Below, one piece after another: positions 37,568-46,177 of a stretch of 64,000 nt of DNA; position 1 is the stretch's first letter; each line of letters opens with the position of its first letter. The position numbers were made by a program, and so were the translations under genes. The notes beneath the pieces are model-generated. The model was not told where the DNA came from. It was given only the letters and a program-made list of their open reading frames with translations, and searched no databases. Source of the DNA: Hymenobacter edaphi. GTDB taxonomy: Bacteria; Bacteroidota; Bacteroidia; Cytophagales; Hymenobacteraceae. The stretch lies in the NCBI RefSeq assembly GCF_003258365.1, contig NZ_QHKM01000007.1:1-64000 (forward strand), written 5' to 3'.

Positions 37568-38086
37568 ATGCCTGCTCCCGCCACCCTGCGCATCCGCCGC
37601 GGCACCGAAGCCGACCTGCCCCGCGTCCACGAGCTGATTGTGGAGCTGGCCGTTTACGAGCGCGCGCCCGAGGAAGTCACCAACACCCTGGCCGACATGC
37701 GCCGCGACGGGTTCGGGCCCGCACCCATCTTCGGCTTTTTCGTGGCCGAAACCGTGGAGCAGGGCATTCTGGGCATTGCCCTGTTCTATACCGCCTACTC
37801 CACCTGGAAGGGCCGCATGCTCTACCTCGAAGACCTGGTGGTGACCGAAGCCGCCCGCGGCACCGGCATCGGCCGCAAGCTGTTCGACGCGGTGGTGGCC
37901 GAGGCCCGGCGCACCGGCGCCCACCGCCTGAAGTGGCAGGTGCTGGCGTGGAACGAGCCGGCCATCGGCTTCTACAAGCGCATCGGGGCCAACCTCGACC
38001 CCGAGTGGCACAACGGCAACCTCACCGCCGCCGACCTGCAGGCCTACGCCTGCGACCCGGCCGTGGAAGCGGCGGTGGCCCGGTAA
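37568..38086 (+). CDS. GNAT family N-acetyltransferase (SSAT-like)
   Basis: The 172-residue product has the acetyl-CoA binding motif A in 'LYLEDLVVTEAARGTGIGRKLFDAV' (RGTGIG) and the C-terminal 'WNEPAIGFYKRIGA' helix of GNAT enzymes. The pattern 'ELAVYERAPEEVTN' and 'LEDLVV' resemble diamine/spermidine N1-acetyltransferases. A consensus -7 box TAGCTTTG lies at 37536-37543. The substrate could be a polyamine or an amino acid; this is inference. Confidence 0.9.
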   Translation: MPAPATLRIRRGTEADLPRVHELIVELAVYERAPEEVTNTLADMRRDGFGPAPIFGFFVAETVEQGILGIALFYTAYSTWKGRMLYLEDLVVTEAARGTGIGRKLFDAVVAEARRTGAHRLKWQVLAWNEPAIGFYKRIGANLDPEWHNGNLTAADLQAYACDPAVEAAVAR

Positions 38087-38111
38087 GGCCGGTAGAGCCG
38101 CCCCCAACGCA

Positions 38112-38148
38112 AAGCGTCATCCCCCGCCCGCGGCGCAGGATGACGCTT
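38112..38148. terminator. convergent terminator between GNAT and DUF4286 genes
   Basis: Perfect arms AAGCGTCATCC / GGATGACGCTT (38112-38122 and 38138-38148) enclose a GC-rich loop, between stops at 38086 (+) and 38201 (-). A second GC-rich palindromic patch follows at about 38156-38185. Confidence 0.8.
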
Positions 38149-38200
38149 GAGGCACCGCCGCCAGCCGCCGGCGGTGAGGCCGCGGCTGACAACGCCGGGG

Positions 38201-38503
38201 TTATTCGATAACCTCCAGCACGGTGCGAAACGACACGTACTGGCCCGGAAAGCGGGTTTCCAGGTCGGCGCGCAGGCCGGGGGCCGCGGCCTGCTGGTAA
38301 TCGTCGAGCTGCTCGGTGCTGAGGCAGTAGAACTGCGCGGCGTAGGTGCAGCCGTCTTCTTCTTCGTTGAGCAGGCGCAGCAGCTGGCTCCTGACGAAAA
38401 AGCCCGTGGCCATGATGTCGGGAATGTGCTTGTCGCGCATGAAGGCCACCCATTCCTCGGCCACTTCCGGGTCGACGCTGCTGGTGATGTTGTAAAGAAT
38501 CAT
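38201..38503 (-). CDS. DUF4286 family protein
   Basis: The 100-residue product matches the DUF4286 pattern: 'MILYNITSSVDPEVAEEWVAFMRDKHIPDIMATGFF' at the start, 'TYAAQFYCLSTEQLDDYQ' in the middle and 'FPGQYVSFRTVLEVI' at the end, a ferredoxin-like alpha/beta dimeric barrel. It is a Bacteroidota-specific small cytosolic protein of unknown role. Confidence 0.93.
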   Translation of the reverse strand: MILYNITSSVDPEVAEEWVAFMRDKHIPDIMATGFFVRSQLLRLLNEEEDGCTYAAQFYCLSTEQLDDYQQAAAPGLRADLETRFPGQYVSFRTVLEVIE

Positions 38504-38614
38504 TGGTGAACTGGTGAGCTGGTGAACTGGTGAGCTTGATGTTCTGGTGGGGTGAACCGCGCAGCTTGCGCAAGCGGAACGACACTCACCAGTTCATCAT
38601 TTCACCAGTTCGCC
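38504..38614. repeat. hairpin made of GGTGAACT / AGTTCACC words
   Basis: Left part 38504-38536 has tandem GGTGAACTGGTGAGC words; right part 38584-38614 holds the reverse-complement words (ACTCACCAGTTC, TTCACCAGTTC). It fills the gap between two minus-strand genes and may form the leader of the DUF4286 gene. Confidence 0.8.
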
Positions 38615-38615
38615 A

Positions 38616-39059
38616 TCAGACCCGCATCGGGTCGGGTTGGAAATTCTGGATTCGGGCGCGAATATCGGCCGGGGTCAGCTTTTCGGCCACGGTGGCCGCC
38701 GCCAGGGCCGGCAGCTCCGCATCGGCGGCGAAGCGCAGCGACAATACCTGGCCCAGGCTCAGTTGCTGCTCCAGCGGCTGAAAGCGTTGGCCGGTCAGCT
38801 CGAAGTAGCGCTGCCGCACTTCCAGCCGCGCCAGGCGGTCCTGCAGGGTGAGGGCGTAATGCTGGCGCAGCATCACCAGGCTGATGAGCAGCAGCACCGA
38901 CAACGCCAGCAGGCAGAACCACACCCGGGAGTCGTCGGAGCCGTTGCCGGCCACGGCCCAGTAGCGGCGGCCTGTATAAAGCGCCATGATAAGGGCGGCC
39001 GGCACAGCTACAAAGTGGTGCGGCGCGTGGTATTTACGGGTGAAGCGGGCTTCGGCCAT
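38616..39059 (-). CDS. DUF6526 family membrane protein
   Basis: The 147-residue product has two membrane helices (about 18-35 and 47-67) after a basic, His-rich N-terminus ('KYHAPHHFVAVPAALIM'), followed by a cytoplasmic helical domain 'LTLQDRLARLEVRQRYFELTG'. This is the DUF6526 architecture. It is found mainly in Bacteroidota and has no known role. Confidence 0.87.
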   Translation of the reverse strand: MAEARFTRKYHAPHHFVAVPAALIMALYTGRRYWAVAGNGSDDSRVWFCLLALSVLLLISLVMLRQHYALTLQDRLARLEVRQRYFELTGQRFQPLEQQLSLGQVLSLRFAADAELPALAAATVAEKLTPADIRARIQNFQPDPMRV

Positions 39060-39109
39060 GCGGAGAGCGGGTCAGCGAAAAGTAAACGTGGGGCAGCGGC
39101 AGGCCGGGG

Positions 39110-39391
39110 TTAGTTCTGACCACGCTTGCGGTTACGCTCTTCGTCGCGGGCGGCCCGTTCCCGCTCCCGGGCCAGGTTTTCCTGGGCCTTGTCGCGCTCC
39201 TTGCTGGCCTGCGAGGCGTTTTGCACCGGCCCGCTCACCTGCGGCATGGCCGAGGGCTGGTTGGGCGGCGGCGTTTGCGGGGTGGAGGGGGAAGTAGCCG
39301 ACGGCGGGGGCGGCGGCACCTGGGCCACGGCTCCCGCGGCAAACAGGCAAAAGCCGCCGAGCAGCAGTATGGGACGAAATAGCTGGTTCAT
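39110..39391 (-). CDS. small secreted Pro-rich / charged protein
   Basis: The 93-residue product has a signal peptide (LFAAGAVAQ), a Pro/Ser/Thr-rich region (about 24-58) and a C-terminal helix of alternating Arg, Glu and Asn ('RERERAARDEERNRKRG'). No family is recognised. It is transcribed with the DUF6526 gene on the same strand. Confidence 0.6.
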   Translation of the reverse strand: MNQLFRPILLLGGFCLFAAGAVAQVPPPPPSATSPSTPQTPPPNQPSAMPQVSGPVQNASQASKERDKAQENLARERERAARDEERNRKRGQN

Positions 39392-39469
39392 GAGGGAAGG
39401 GGGATACAGCGTTCAGGTAAAATACGCGGTGGGGCAGCCGGCAGTTCCCCGCAGGCCCCGGGAATACCG

Positions 39470-40744
39470 TCAGGATACCTCGACGTAGTCGAGGTCTTTG
39501 CCGTGGGTTTCGGGTAGGGTGCTGATGGCCCAGAAGGCAATCAGCAGCGACACGCCGCCCACCACGGCCCCGCTGGCTATCAGGTCGGGCGCCTGGGCCG
39601 AGCCGAGGGCGGCGGCGGTGGCCTGAAAAATGGGCACCAGCGCCACCACCGAGCCGCGGGCAAAGTTGGGCGCCGTGGTGGCCACGGTGGCCCGCAGGTT
39701 GGTGCCAAACTGCTCGGCCGCCACCGTCACGAACAAGGCCCAGAAGCCCACCGAAATGCCCAGCACGAAGCACATCCGGTAAAACCCCTCGGGCGAGGCA
39801 CCGCGCTGCAGAAACAGGTAAGCGGCCACGACGGTGCCGCACATCAGCAGAAACAGCTGCAGGGCCCGCTTGCGGCTGCGCAGCAGCTGGCTGAGCGCCC
39901 CGCTGGCAAAGTCGCCGAACACCAGACCGAAGTAGCACCAGAACACCGCCAGCCCGGCCGATACCTCGCCCTGCACGCCCAGGGCGCGGCCAAACTCGGG
40001 CGCCAGCGTAATCAGAATGCCCACCACGAACCACAGCGGCACGCCGATGAGCAGGCACTTGAGGTACTTCAGCAGCCGCGGGCCGTTGGTAAACAGGGCA
40101 AAGAAGTTGCCGCGGTCCACCCCGTGCTGCTTGGCCTGCTCGAACATGCCCGACTCGAACACGCCCACCCGCAGCAGCAGCAACGCCAGACCCAGCCCGC
40201 CGCCCACGAAATAGGCGTTGCGCCAGCCCAGCGCCTCGCCCACCCAATAGGCCAGCATGGCGCCCGATACGCCCACTGTGGCCACGATCATGGTGCCGTA
40301 GCCGCGCTTTTCCTTGGGCAGCGACTCGGCCACCAGCGTGATGCCCGCGCCCAGCTCCCCGGCCAGCCCGACGCCGGCAATCAGCCGCAGCCAGGCGTAC
40401 TGGTCGATGCTTTGCACGAAGCCGTTGGCAATGTTGGCCAGCGAATACAGCAGAATCGAGCCGAACAGCACCGACAGCCGCCCGCGCTTGTCGCCGAGCA
40501 CGCCCCAGAGGATGCCGCCGAGCAGCATGCCCCACATCTGCATGTTGATCAGGTACAGCCCCTGGCTGGTGAGGGCGGCGCCGCGGACGCCGAGGTCGGT
40601 CAGGCTTTCCACCCGCACGATGCTGAACAGAATCAGGTCGTAGATATCAACGAAGTAGCCGAGGGCGGCCACGACGACGACGGCGCTGAACAGGCCGGTG
40701 GTTTTGGGCGGGGCAGAATTGGGTGGGGTAGAGGTCAGGGCCAT
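39470..40744 (-). CDS. MFS transporter, sugar/organic acid:proton symporter type
   Basis: The 424-residue protein has 12 hydrophobic segments and the MFS signatures 'GVLGDKRGRLSVLFGS' (loop 2-3, GxxxDxxGRR-like) and 'LPKEKRGYGTMIV'. A related 'FARGSVVALVPIF' occurs in the second half. It belongs to the metabolite-H+ symporter (MHS)-like group by its central motif. The substrate is unknown. A gap of about 260 bases between its start and the RAYT gene at 41004 holds the left flanking repeat of the RAYT gene. Confidence 0.88.
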   Translation of the reverse strand: MALTSTPPNSAPPKTTGLFSAVVVVAALGYFVDIYDLILFSIVRVESLTDLGVRGAALTSQGLYLINMQMWGMLLGGILWGVLGDKRGRLSVLFGSILLYSLANIANGFVQSIDQYAWLRLIAGVGLAGELGAGITLVAESLPKEKRGYGTMIVATVGVSGAMLAYWVGEALGWRNAYFVGGGLGLALLLLRVGVFESGMFEQAKQHGVDRGNFFALFTNGPRLLKYLKCLLIGVPLWFVVGILITLAPEFGRALGVQGEVSAGLAVFWCYFGLVFGDFASGALSQLLRSRKRALQLFLLMCGTVVAAYLFLQRGASPEGFYRMCFVLGISVGFWALFVTVAAEQFGTNLRATVATTAPNFARGSVVALVPIFQATAAALGSAQAPDLIASGAVVGGVSLLIAFWAISTLPETHGKDLDYVEVS

Positions 40745-40844
40745 GCAGAAGCGGAATCAGGGGCGCAGGTTACGAAGATTTGCCCACGCTTTCGCACGAA
40801 GCGCCCCCGCTGGCGCGAGTCCGCCTCACTGGCGCCCCGCCCGT

Positions 40845-40923
40845 CACTGGCCCCTGCTGGCGCGAGTCTGGCGCGCGCAGCGCGTGACTCGTGTCGCCCA
40901 ATGGAGGGGAGTCTCCGACTCCC
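40845..40923. repeat. left flank of the RAYT gene (inverted with 41567-41645)
   Basis: About 79 bases nearly identical to the reverse complement of 41567-41645, with the terminal motif GGGAGTCTCCGACTCCC as a self-complementary hairpin. A partial direct copy of its outer end occurs just before it (40808-40834). Confidence 0.88.
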
Positions 40924-41003
40924 GGCCCGGAAAAGCCACCAGACACGTAAACCCCGCCCCCGGCTTCTTATCTTCCTAGCCCTGATATCAACTACCACTA
41001 GCT

Positions 41004-41555
41004 ATGAGTGAGAAATACAAGATCCGCTCCGCGGACGAGGCTTACTTTCTGACGTTTACCATCGTGGAGTGGGCCGATCTGTTCAGCCGCCGCTGTTACA
41101 AGGATGTCGTTATCGACAGCCTGCGCTACTGCCAGCAGCACAAAGGCGTGGAGCTGTTTGCGTACTGCATCATGTCCAATCACCTGCACCTGATTGCCCG
41201 GTCCGAAACGCCCGCTACGCTGTCGGCCTTCGTGCGCGACTTCAAGAAATTCACGGCGGTGGCGCTGATGCGGCTGGTGGAAAGCCACGAGCAGGAAAGC
41301 CGCCGGGGCTGGCTCCGCTGGCTGTTTCAGCAGAATGGCCGGCAAAACGTGCACAACCGCGACTTTCAGGTGTGGCAGCACAGCAGTCATCCGGTGGCCC
41401 TGACTTCGCCCGAGCGGCTGCGGGAACGGCTGCGCTACGTGCACGAAAACCCGGTACGGGCGGGCATCTGCCTTCTGCCCGAAGAATACGTGTACAGCAG
41501 TGCCGCGCAGTACGCCGGGCGGCCGGAAATAATCTTGCCGGTCACGTTGGTATAG
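41004..41555 (+). CDS. REP-associated tyrosine transposase (RAYT)
   Basis: The 183-residue protein carries the HUH-type metal site SNHLHLIAR with His60 and His62, preceded by 'YCIMSNH', and the conserved C-terminal element YVHENPVRAG (145-154). Together these identify a Y1 HUH transposase of the REP-associated group. RAYTs mobilise or maintain palindromic repeats and act at their hairpin ends. It has flanking inverted repeats on both sides in the arrangement expected for a RAYT and its REPs. Whether it is still active is unknown; the frame is intact. Confidence 0.92.
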   Translation: MSEKYKIRSADEAYFLTFTIVEWADLFSRRCYKDVVIDSLRYCQQHKGVELFAYCIMSNHLHLIARSETPATLSAFVRDFKKFTAVALMRLVESHEQESRRGWLRWLFQQNGRQNVHNRDFQVWQHSSHPVALTSPERLRERLRYVHENPVRAGICLLPEEYVYSSAAQYAGRPEIILPVTLV

Positions 41556-41566
41556 GCGCCGGGGGC

Positions 41567-41645
41567 GGGAGTCGGAGACTCCCTTCCATTGGGCGACACG
41601 AGTCACGCGCTGCGCGCGCCAGACTCGCGCCAGCAGGGGGCCAGT
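41567..41645. repeat. right flank of the RAYT gene (inverted with 40845-40923)
   Basis: Begins 11 bases after the RAYT stop codon. Its first 17 bases, GGGAGTC GGA GACTCCC, form a small hairpin typical of REP substrates. Confidence 0.88.
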
Positions 41646-41685
41646 GAAATCCGGGCAATCCGCCGGCGCCGCAGTAATTCGTGGT

Positions 41686-42630
41686 TTACGGGTGCGCCGC
41701 GTCGCAGCTTTCGTGGGTGCAGGCGCCGGGCTCGATCTGCACGGTGATGTGGCCGATGTTGAACTCGTCCTGGATGCGGTGTTGCAGCTCGTGCAGGAAG
41801 CGGCTGTCGGTGCCGCTGGGGCGCACGAGGTGGGCGGTGAGGGCCGTGTCGCGGGTGCTCAGGGGCCAGACGTGCAGGTCGTGGACGCCCGTCACGCCGG
41901 GTTGGGCGAGCAGAAAGCGGCGCACGGCCACCGGGTCGATGCCGGTGGGCACGGCTTGCAGGCTGAGCTGCACCGTTTCGCGCAGCAGCCCCCAGGAACT
42001 ATAGGCCACGATGATGAGGATGACGAAGCTGATGGCCGGATCGAGCCAGAGCCAGCCGGTGAAGTACACCAGCGCCCCGCCCAGCACCACGCCCACCGAC
42101 ACCAGCGCGTCGGTGAGCATGTGCAGGTAGGCGCCGCGCACGTTCACGTCGCCCTTCTGCCCGCGGCTGAACAGCCAGGCCGTGAAGCCGTTGACCACGA
42201 TACCCGCCCCGGCCAGCAGCATCACCAGCGGCCCGTTCACCGGCTCGGGGTGGCGCAGGTGGCTGATGGTTTCCCACAGGATGATGCCCAAGGCCAGGTA
42301 CAGCAGGGCTGCGTTCAGCAGCGCCGCCTGAATGCTGATTCCCTTAAAGCCGTAGGTGTAGCGCGCCGAAGCGGGCCGCTTGCCGAGGAGCAAGGCGCCC
42401 CAGGCCAGGGCCAGGCTCAGCACGTCCGACAGGTTGTGGCCGGCATCGGAAAGCAACGCCGTGGAATTGGCCCACCAGCCCCCGGTGGCCTCGGCCGCCA
42501 CGAAAGCCAGGTTCAACGCAATGCCCCAGCCGAAGAAACGCCCCACGTTTTCGAGGTCGGCGGGGCCGTGGTGGTGGCCGCCGGAGCCGTGGTCGTGGCC
42601 GGCGTGGCTGTGGTTATGGTCGTGGGGCAT
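41686..42630 (-). CDS. cation diffusion facilitator (Zn-exporter type)
   Basis: The 314-residue transporter starts with a His-rich tail (HDHNHSHAGHDHGSGGHHHG) and has six membrane helices. The zinc-site HxxxD motifs are His65/Asp69 in SDAGHNLSDV and His170/Asp174 in YLHMLTDAL, typical of Zn/Cd exporters (CzcD, ZitB). The C-terminal domain (about 205-300) is the ferredoxin-like CDF dimerisation domain ending in Cys/His residues. It exports Zn2+ or related divalent ions. It stands next to a large block of metal-uptake genes on the same strand. Confidence 0.94.
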   Translation of the reverse strand: MPHDHNHSHAGHDHGSGGHHHGPADLENVGRFFGWGIALNLAFVAAEATGGWWANSTALLSDAGHNLSDVLSLALAWGALLLGKRPASARYTYGFKGISIQAALLNAALLYLALGIILWETISHLRHPEPVNGPLVMLLAGAGIVVNGFTAWLFSRGQKGDVNVRGAYLHMLTDALVSVGVVLGGALVYFTGWLWLDPAISFVILIIVAYSSWGLLRETVQLSLQAVPTGIDPVAVRRFLLAQPGVTGVHDLHVWPLSTRDTALTAHLVRPSGTDSRFLHELQHRIQDEFNIGHITVQIEPGACTHESCDAAHP

Positions 42631-42677
42631 GGCGGCAGAGGCGTTGAAACGATTCTACAACGTATAGCCAGGACTTA

Positions 42678-42706
42678 GGGGTGCGACACCGGTTGGTGCC
42701 ACACCC
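42678..42706 (-). terminator. hairpin after the 42721 gene
   Basis: GGGTGCGACACC / GGTGCCACACCC (one mismatch) forms a 12-base stem 15 bases downstream of the minus-strand gene ending at 42721, before the CDF gene start. Confidence 0.6.
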
Positions 42707-42720
42707 TTAAAGCCAAGGCG

Positions 42721-43530
42721 CTACCGTAGCGGAATCGTGTATTGCTGATTGAAGCTGACCTCTTCTATCTCGTCATTGGCTGCCTTGCGTTGCAGCTTAC
42801 TTACCCGAATCAGCAGCTCATCACCGGCCCGGGCCTCCGCTCCGAGCGGCCCAAGTCCAATGTCGGCATGGGTGGTCTGGTCGGGTGCTACCACGACCTG
42901 GATCGGCGCACCCACCGGCTCATTGGCCCGACGCAGGCTGATTTCGGCCTGTGAAACCCGGTAGCGGGCATCATCGGGCAGAAACACGGCCAGCATTTGA
43001 TTGGGCTGGGCTTTGAGCGAGACAGTCCGGTCGGTCAGCGGGAGCTGCTCCAGCCGTTGATCCGCGTTGCTGAGCGTACACACTACAGTCGGCGGAGGCA
43101 GCAAAAAGACCCGAAACCGGTACGTGAACACCAATTTTCGCCCCCGGTATGCCCGCAGGATGACGGGGTCGGCGAAGGGGGTAATAAACAAGAACCGGTT
43201 ATCGGCGTCGAGGGTGACGGTGGCTCCGGATGCCGTAAACCGAAATGGAGTCTGCTTATAGGGTGTGGGCTGCGGGGCTGACAACGAGTGGCGGCAGTGC
43301 AGCAGTAGCACGCAGGAATCGGGCTGCGTAGCCCAATCCGGCACCCACACCCCAGCTACTATCCGCGGCAACGAAGCCTCCCGCGTGCGTTTCGTAAAGT
43401 CCCAAACCTGCTCAGGCTGCCTTTCCTGCGGATTGGTCACCGCCTGCACCTTGGTCTGCGCCAGCACAGCGGGAGCCGACAGCGCGCCGACTCCGAGGCC
43501 AACCAGCAGTCCGCAGACGGTGCTTCGCAT
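42721..43530 (-). CDS. hypothetical exported protein with GldM C-terminal-like domain
   Basis: The 269-residue product (starting MRSTVCGLLVGLGVG) has a signal peptide cleaved near APAVLA. The N-terminal half carries two Cys in SCVLLLHC and is otherwise unrecognised. The final ~85 residues ('YRVSQAEISLRRANEPVG', 'ADIGLGPLGAEARAGDELLIRVSKLQRKA', 'QQYTIPLR') look like the third, C-terminal beta domain of GldM. An isolated GldM-like domain outside the gldKLMN locus is uncommon but known in Bacteroidota. Function is unknown; ATG 43548 is an alternative start. Confidence 0.6.
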   Translation of the reverse strand: MRSTVCGLLVGLGVGALSAPAVLAQTKVQAVTNPQERQPEQVWDFTKRTREASLPRIVAGVWVPDWATQPDSCVLLLHCRHSLSAPQPTPYKQTPFRFTASGATVTLDADNRFLFITPFADPVILRAYRGRKLVFTYRFRVFLLPPPTVVCTLSNADQRLEQLPLTDRTVSLKAQPNQMLAVFLPDDARYRVSQAEISLRRANEPVGAPIQVVVAPDQTTHADIGLGPLGAEARAGDELLIRVSKLQRKAANDEIEEVSFNQQYTIPLR

Positions 43531-43586
43531 GAGGTACATTGTCGGCATGGCTTAAAGGTAAGCGCTGCCGGTAATCGGTCTGCTTC

Positions 43587-46055
43587 TCAATTGAAGCTCA
43601 GCGGCACCAGCAGCTTCACGCTCACGTTGCGGCCGGGGTTGAACACGCCCACGCGGCCGGTCACGTTGTTCGCGTCGGTGTATTTCAGGCGGCTCAGGTG
43701 GTTCTGGTAGGCCACGTCGAACACGTTGTTGACCGCCACCAGCACCGAGGCCAGGGTGCGGCCCTTGCCGTTGGTGAGGTCGGTGCCGGCGCCCAGGTTG
43801 ACGAGCGTGTAGGCCGCGGTGGGCGTCTCGGTGTCGAAGGCTCCGAAGATGCGGCGCTGGGCGAAGTTGTGCTCCAGGCCCGCGCGGGCGTACACGTTGC
43901 CCACCCGGTTCAGCCCCGGCACCTGGCGCAGGTTCACCCGCAGCTCCGACTGCAGCCGGTCGGCGGGAGTGAAGGGCAGCCACTGCCGCCCTTCGTCGGT
44001 GCGGCGCTGGGAGCGGACCATCGAAAACGAGTTTTCGAAGTGCAGCCAGTCGAGCGGGTGCGGGTGCAGGTCCACCGTCACCTCGCCGCCGTACAGGTTG
44101 GCTGGGCTTTGGCCGTACACGAACACGCGGTATTCCTCGCCGTCCTCGGGGCTGATCTGGGTGGAGTCGCCGCCGGCCGCGTTGCGGATGCGGCGCGGGA
44201 AGATGAAGTGCTGGATACGGTTGTCGAATGCGTCGACGCTGAACGTGACGTGCTCGGTGTTCAGGCTCAGGCCCAGGTCCGACTGCAGGCTGGTTTCGGC
44301 CCGCAGCGCCGGGTCGCCGATTTCAAAGCGCGTGGTGCCTTCGTGGACGCCGTTGGAGCCCAGCTCGGCAATGTTCGGCGCCCGGAACCCCCGCGCTACG
44401 TTAGCCTTGAGCACCAGGTCGTCGGTAAGGCTGAAGGCCCCGCCCAGGCTGCCCGACCAGTTGCGGTAGGTGTTCTGAAACGCGGCAAACTTCGGCTCGG
44501 CCCCCGGCGTGCCGGCCGGCACCGGCTGCTCCCGGCCGTCGAGCCAGAGCGCGTCGGCGGTGAGGCGGCGCTGGTCGTAGCGCAGGCCGCCGCTCACATC
44601 CAGCCGGCCGAAGGTGCGCTTGGTCACGCCAAATACGCCGCCGTCGAACAGGCGGTAGGCCGGAATCAGGAATTCCGCGCCCAGGTTCTGGTTTTCCTGG
44701 GCCATGCCGCTTACGCCCACGGTGGTGTTCCAGCCCCGCAGCTCGGGCAGGAAGTAGCGGGCCGCGTAGTCGAGGGTGCGCAGCTGGAAGTACAGGCTCG
44801 GGTCGTCGGCGGCCAGCACGTCGCCGAACTCGCGGCGCAGGTTCTGCTGCCAGCCCACGTTCACGGTCAGCCGCGACTGACCCAGAATGAAATTGTTGTC
44901 GGTGCCGAGGCGCAGGTGGTTGATCTGCTGCCGGGGCACGTCGAGGCCGTAGCCGCGGAAGGCGCTCGGGTCGACGAGGCGGCGGCTTACCGCGTCGTCG
45001 CCCACCGCCGCTTCCTGCACAAACCGCCCGGTGGCCGAGTCGCGCACGCCTTCAATCAGGCCCAGCTGCTGGTTGAAGGTGCTGAACGTCAGGTGCGAGT
45101 AGCCCCAGCTTTTGTTGAGGCCCACGTAGCCGCTGCCGTTCAGCTCCCGGAAGCCCGAGTTGTAGACGCGCCCGTCGTAACGGTTGCGGTAGTCGCCGGC
45201 CACCTTGCCCGAGCCGCGCACCAGCCAGTTGAAGCCGCCCAGGTTGCCGGCGTTCATCAGCGAGTAGCCCTGCAGGCGGTTATTGGTCTGGTAGTTGGCC
45301 GCCACCGAGCCGATAACCCGGCCGTTGTCCACCGGGTCGGGCGCCACGAAGTTGACCACCCCGGCCATGCCGTCGGAGCCATATAATAAGGAGCCAGGGC
45401 CCTTGATGACTTCGGCCCGGTCGATGCTGTACTCGTCGATTTCGATGCCGTGCTCGTCGCCCCACTGCTGGCCCTCCTGCTTGGCGCCGTTGTTCAGGGT
45501 GATGACGCGGTTGGAGCTGAGCCCGCGGATGACGGGCTTGCTGATGGCCGCGCCGGTGGTAATCTGGCTTACGCCCGGCGTGCGGGCAATGGCGTCGATG
45601 ACGTTGGTGCTGGCGTGCTGGCTAAGCTCCTCTTTGTCAATAACCGTGGTGGGCACCGGGGAGCGGCGCAGCTCGGTGGAGGCCGACACGCCCGTCACCA
45701 CCACCTGGCCCAGCTCGGTCACGGCCGGGCTCAGGGCGAAGTCCAGGGCCGTGGCGCTGCCGGTATCCACGGTGCGCACCACCGTGCCGTAGCCCAGGGA
45801 GCGAATCTGCACCAGAAAGCGGCCCCGGGGCAGCTGCTCGAAGCGGAAGCGCCCGTCGGCGTCGGTGGCGGTGCTCTGCTTCAGGTCGGGGAAAAGCAGC
45901 GTGGCGCCGGGCAGCGGCTGCTGCGTGGCCTGGTCGACGACGCGGCCGGTGACGCTGACGCGGCCGGCGGCGCGGGGAGTGGGGGCGGGCGTCGTCTGGG
46001 CCGCGGCGGTTTCGGCGGCCAGCAGCAGCACCGAGGCCAGCAGGAAGCGGGACAT
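43587..46055 (-). CDS. TonB-dependent receptor, metal-uptake type
   Basis: The 822-residue protein has a signal peptide (LLLAAETAAAQ), a carboxypeptidase regulatory-like domain (about 27-110, 'VTGRVVDQATQQPLPGATLLF'), a plug domain with 'PVIRGLSSNRVITLNNGAKQEGQQWGDEHGIEIDE', and a 22-strand barrel ending in VKLLVPLSFN. The HGIEID plug motif is shared with the receptor at 48486 and is found in Zn/Cu-type receptors. A minus-strand -7 box TAGGTTTG lies at 46170-46177 and a leader hairpin at 46121-46151. It probably imports metal complexes; the substrate is inferred from the neighbours. Confidence 0.87.
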   Translation of the reverse strand: MSRFLLASVLLLAAETAAAQTTPAPTPRAAGRVSVTGRVVDQATQQPLPGATLLFPDLKQSTATDADGRFRFEQLPRGRFLVQIRSLGYGTVVRTVDTGSATALDFALSPAVTELGQVVVTGVSASTELRRSPVPTTVIDKEELSQHASTNVIDAIARTPGVSQITTGAAISKPVIRGLSSNRVITLNNGAKQEGQQWGDEHGIEIDEYSIDRAEVIKGPGSLLYGSDGMAGVVNFVAPDPVDNGRVIGSVAANYQTNNRLQGYSLMNAGNLGGFNWLVRGSGKVAGDYRNRYDGRVYNSGFRELNGSGYVGLNKSWGYSHLTFSTFNQQLGLIEGVRDSATGRFVQEAAVGDDAVSRRLVDPSAFRGYGLDVPRQQINHLRLGTDNNFILGQSRLTVNVGWQQNLRREFGDVLAADDPSLYFQLRTLDYAARYFLPELRGWNTTVGVSGMAQENQNLGAEFLIPAYRLFDGGVFGVTKRTFGRLDVSGGLRYDQRRLTADALWLDGREQPVPAGTPGAEPKFAAFQNTYRNWSGSLGGAFSLTDDLVLKANVARGFRAPNIAELGSNGVHEGTTRFEIGDPALRAETSLQSDLGLSLNTEHVTFSVDAFDNRIQHFIFPRRIRNAAGGDSTQISPEDGEEYRVFVYGQSPANLYGGEVTVDLHPHPLDWLHFENSFSMVRSQRRTDEGRQWLPFTPADRLQSELRVNLRQVPGLNRVGNVYARAGLEHNFAQRRIFGAFDTETPTAAYTLVNLGAGTDLTNGKGRTLASVLVAVNNVFDVAYQNHLSRLKYTDANNVTGRVGVFNPGRNVSVKLLVPLSFN

Positions 46056-46120
46056 AAAAAAGCGGGAGTAAGCGGGAAGGCAATGAACGGAACGGGCGCC
46101 GGGAAGATGCACCAGAAGCA

Positions 46121-46151
46121 GGAAAACACCGGCCAGGGACCGGTGTTTTCC
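46121..46151 (-). promoter_or_regulatory. leader hairpin of the 43587-46055 receptor
   Basis: Perfect 12-base arms (GGAAAACACCGG / CCGGTGTTTTCC, 46121-46132 and 46140-46151) are transcribed in the leader of the minus-strand receptor gene, about 66 bases before its ATG. Could be an attenuator or an mRNA-stability element. It is not a cobalamin riboswitch. Confidence 0.5.
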
Positions 46152-46169
46152 GTCTCTTTTCTCCATAAC

Positions 46170-46177
46170 CAAACCTA
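46170..46177 (-). promoter_or_regulatory. -7 box TAGGTTTG of the receptor promoter
   Basis: Exact TAnnTTTG on the minus strand, about 115 bases upstream of the ATG. A TTG lies only 11 bases further upstream, not at the optimal distance. Confidence 0.5.
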
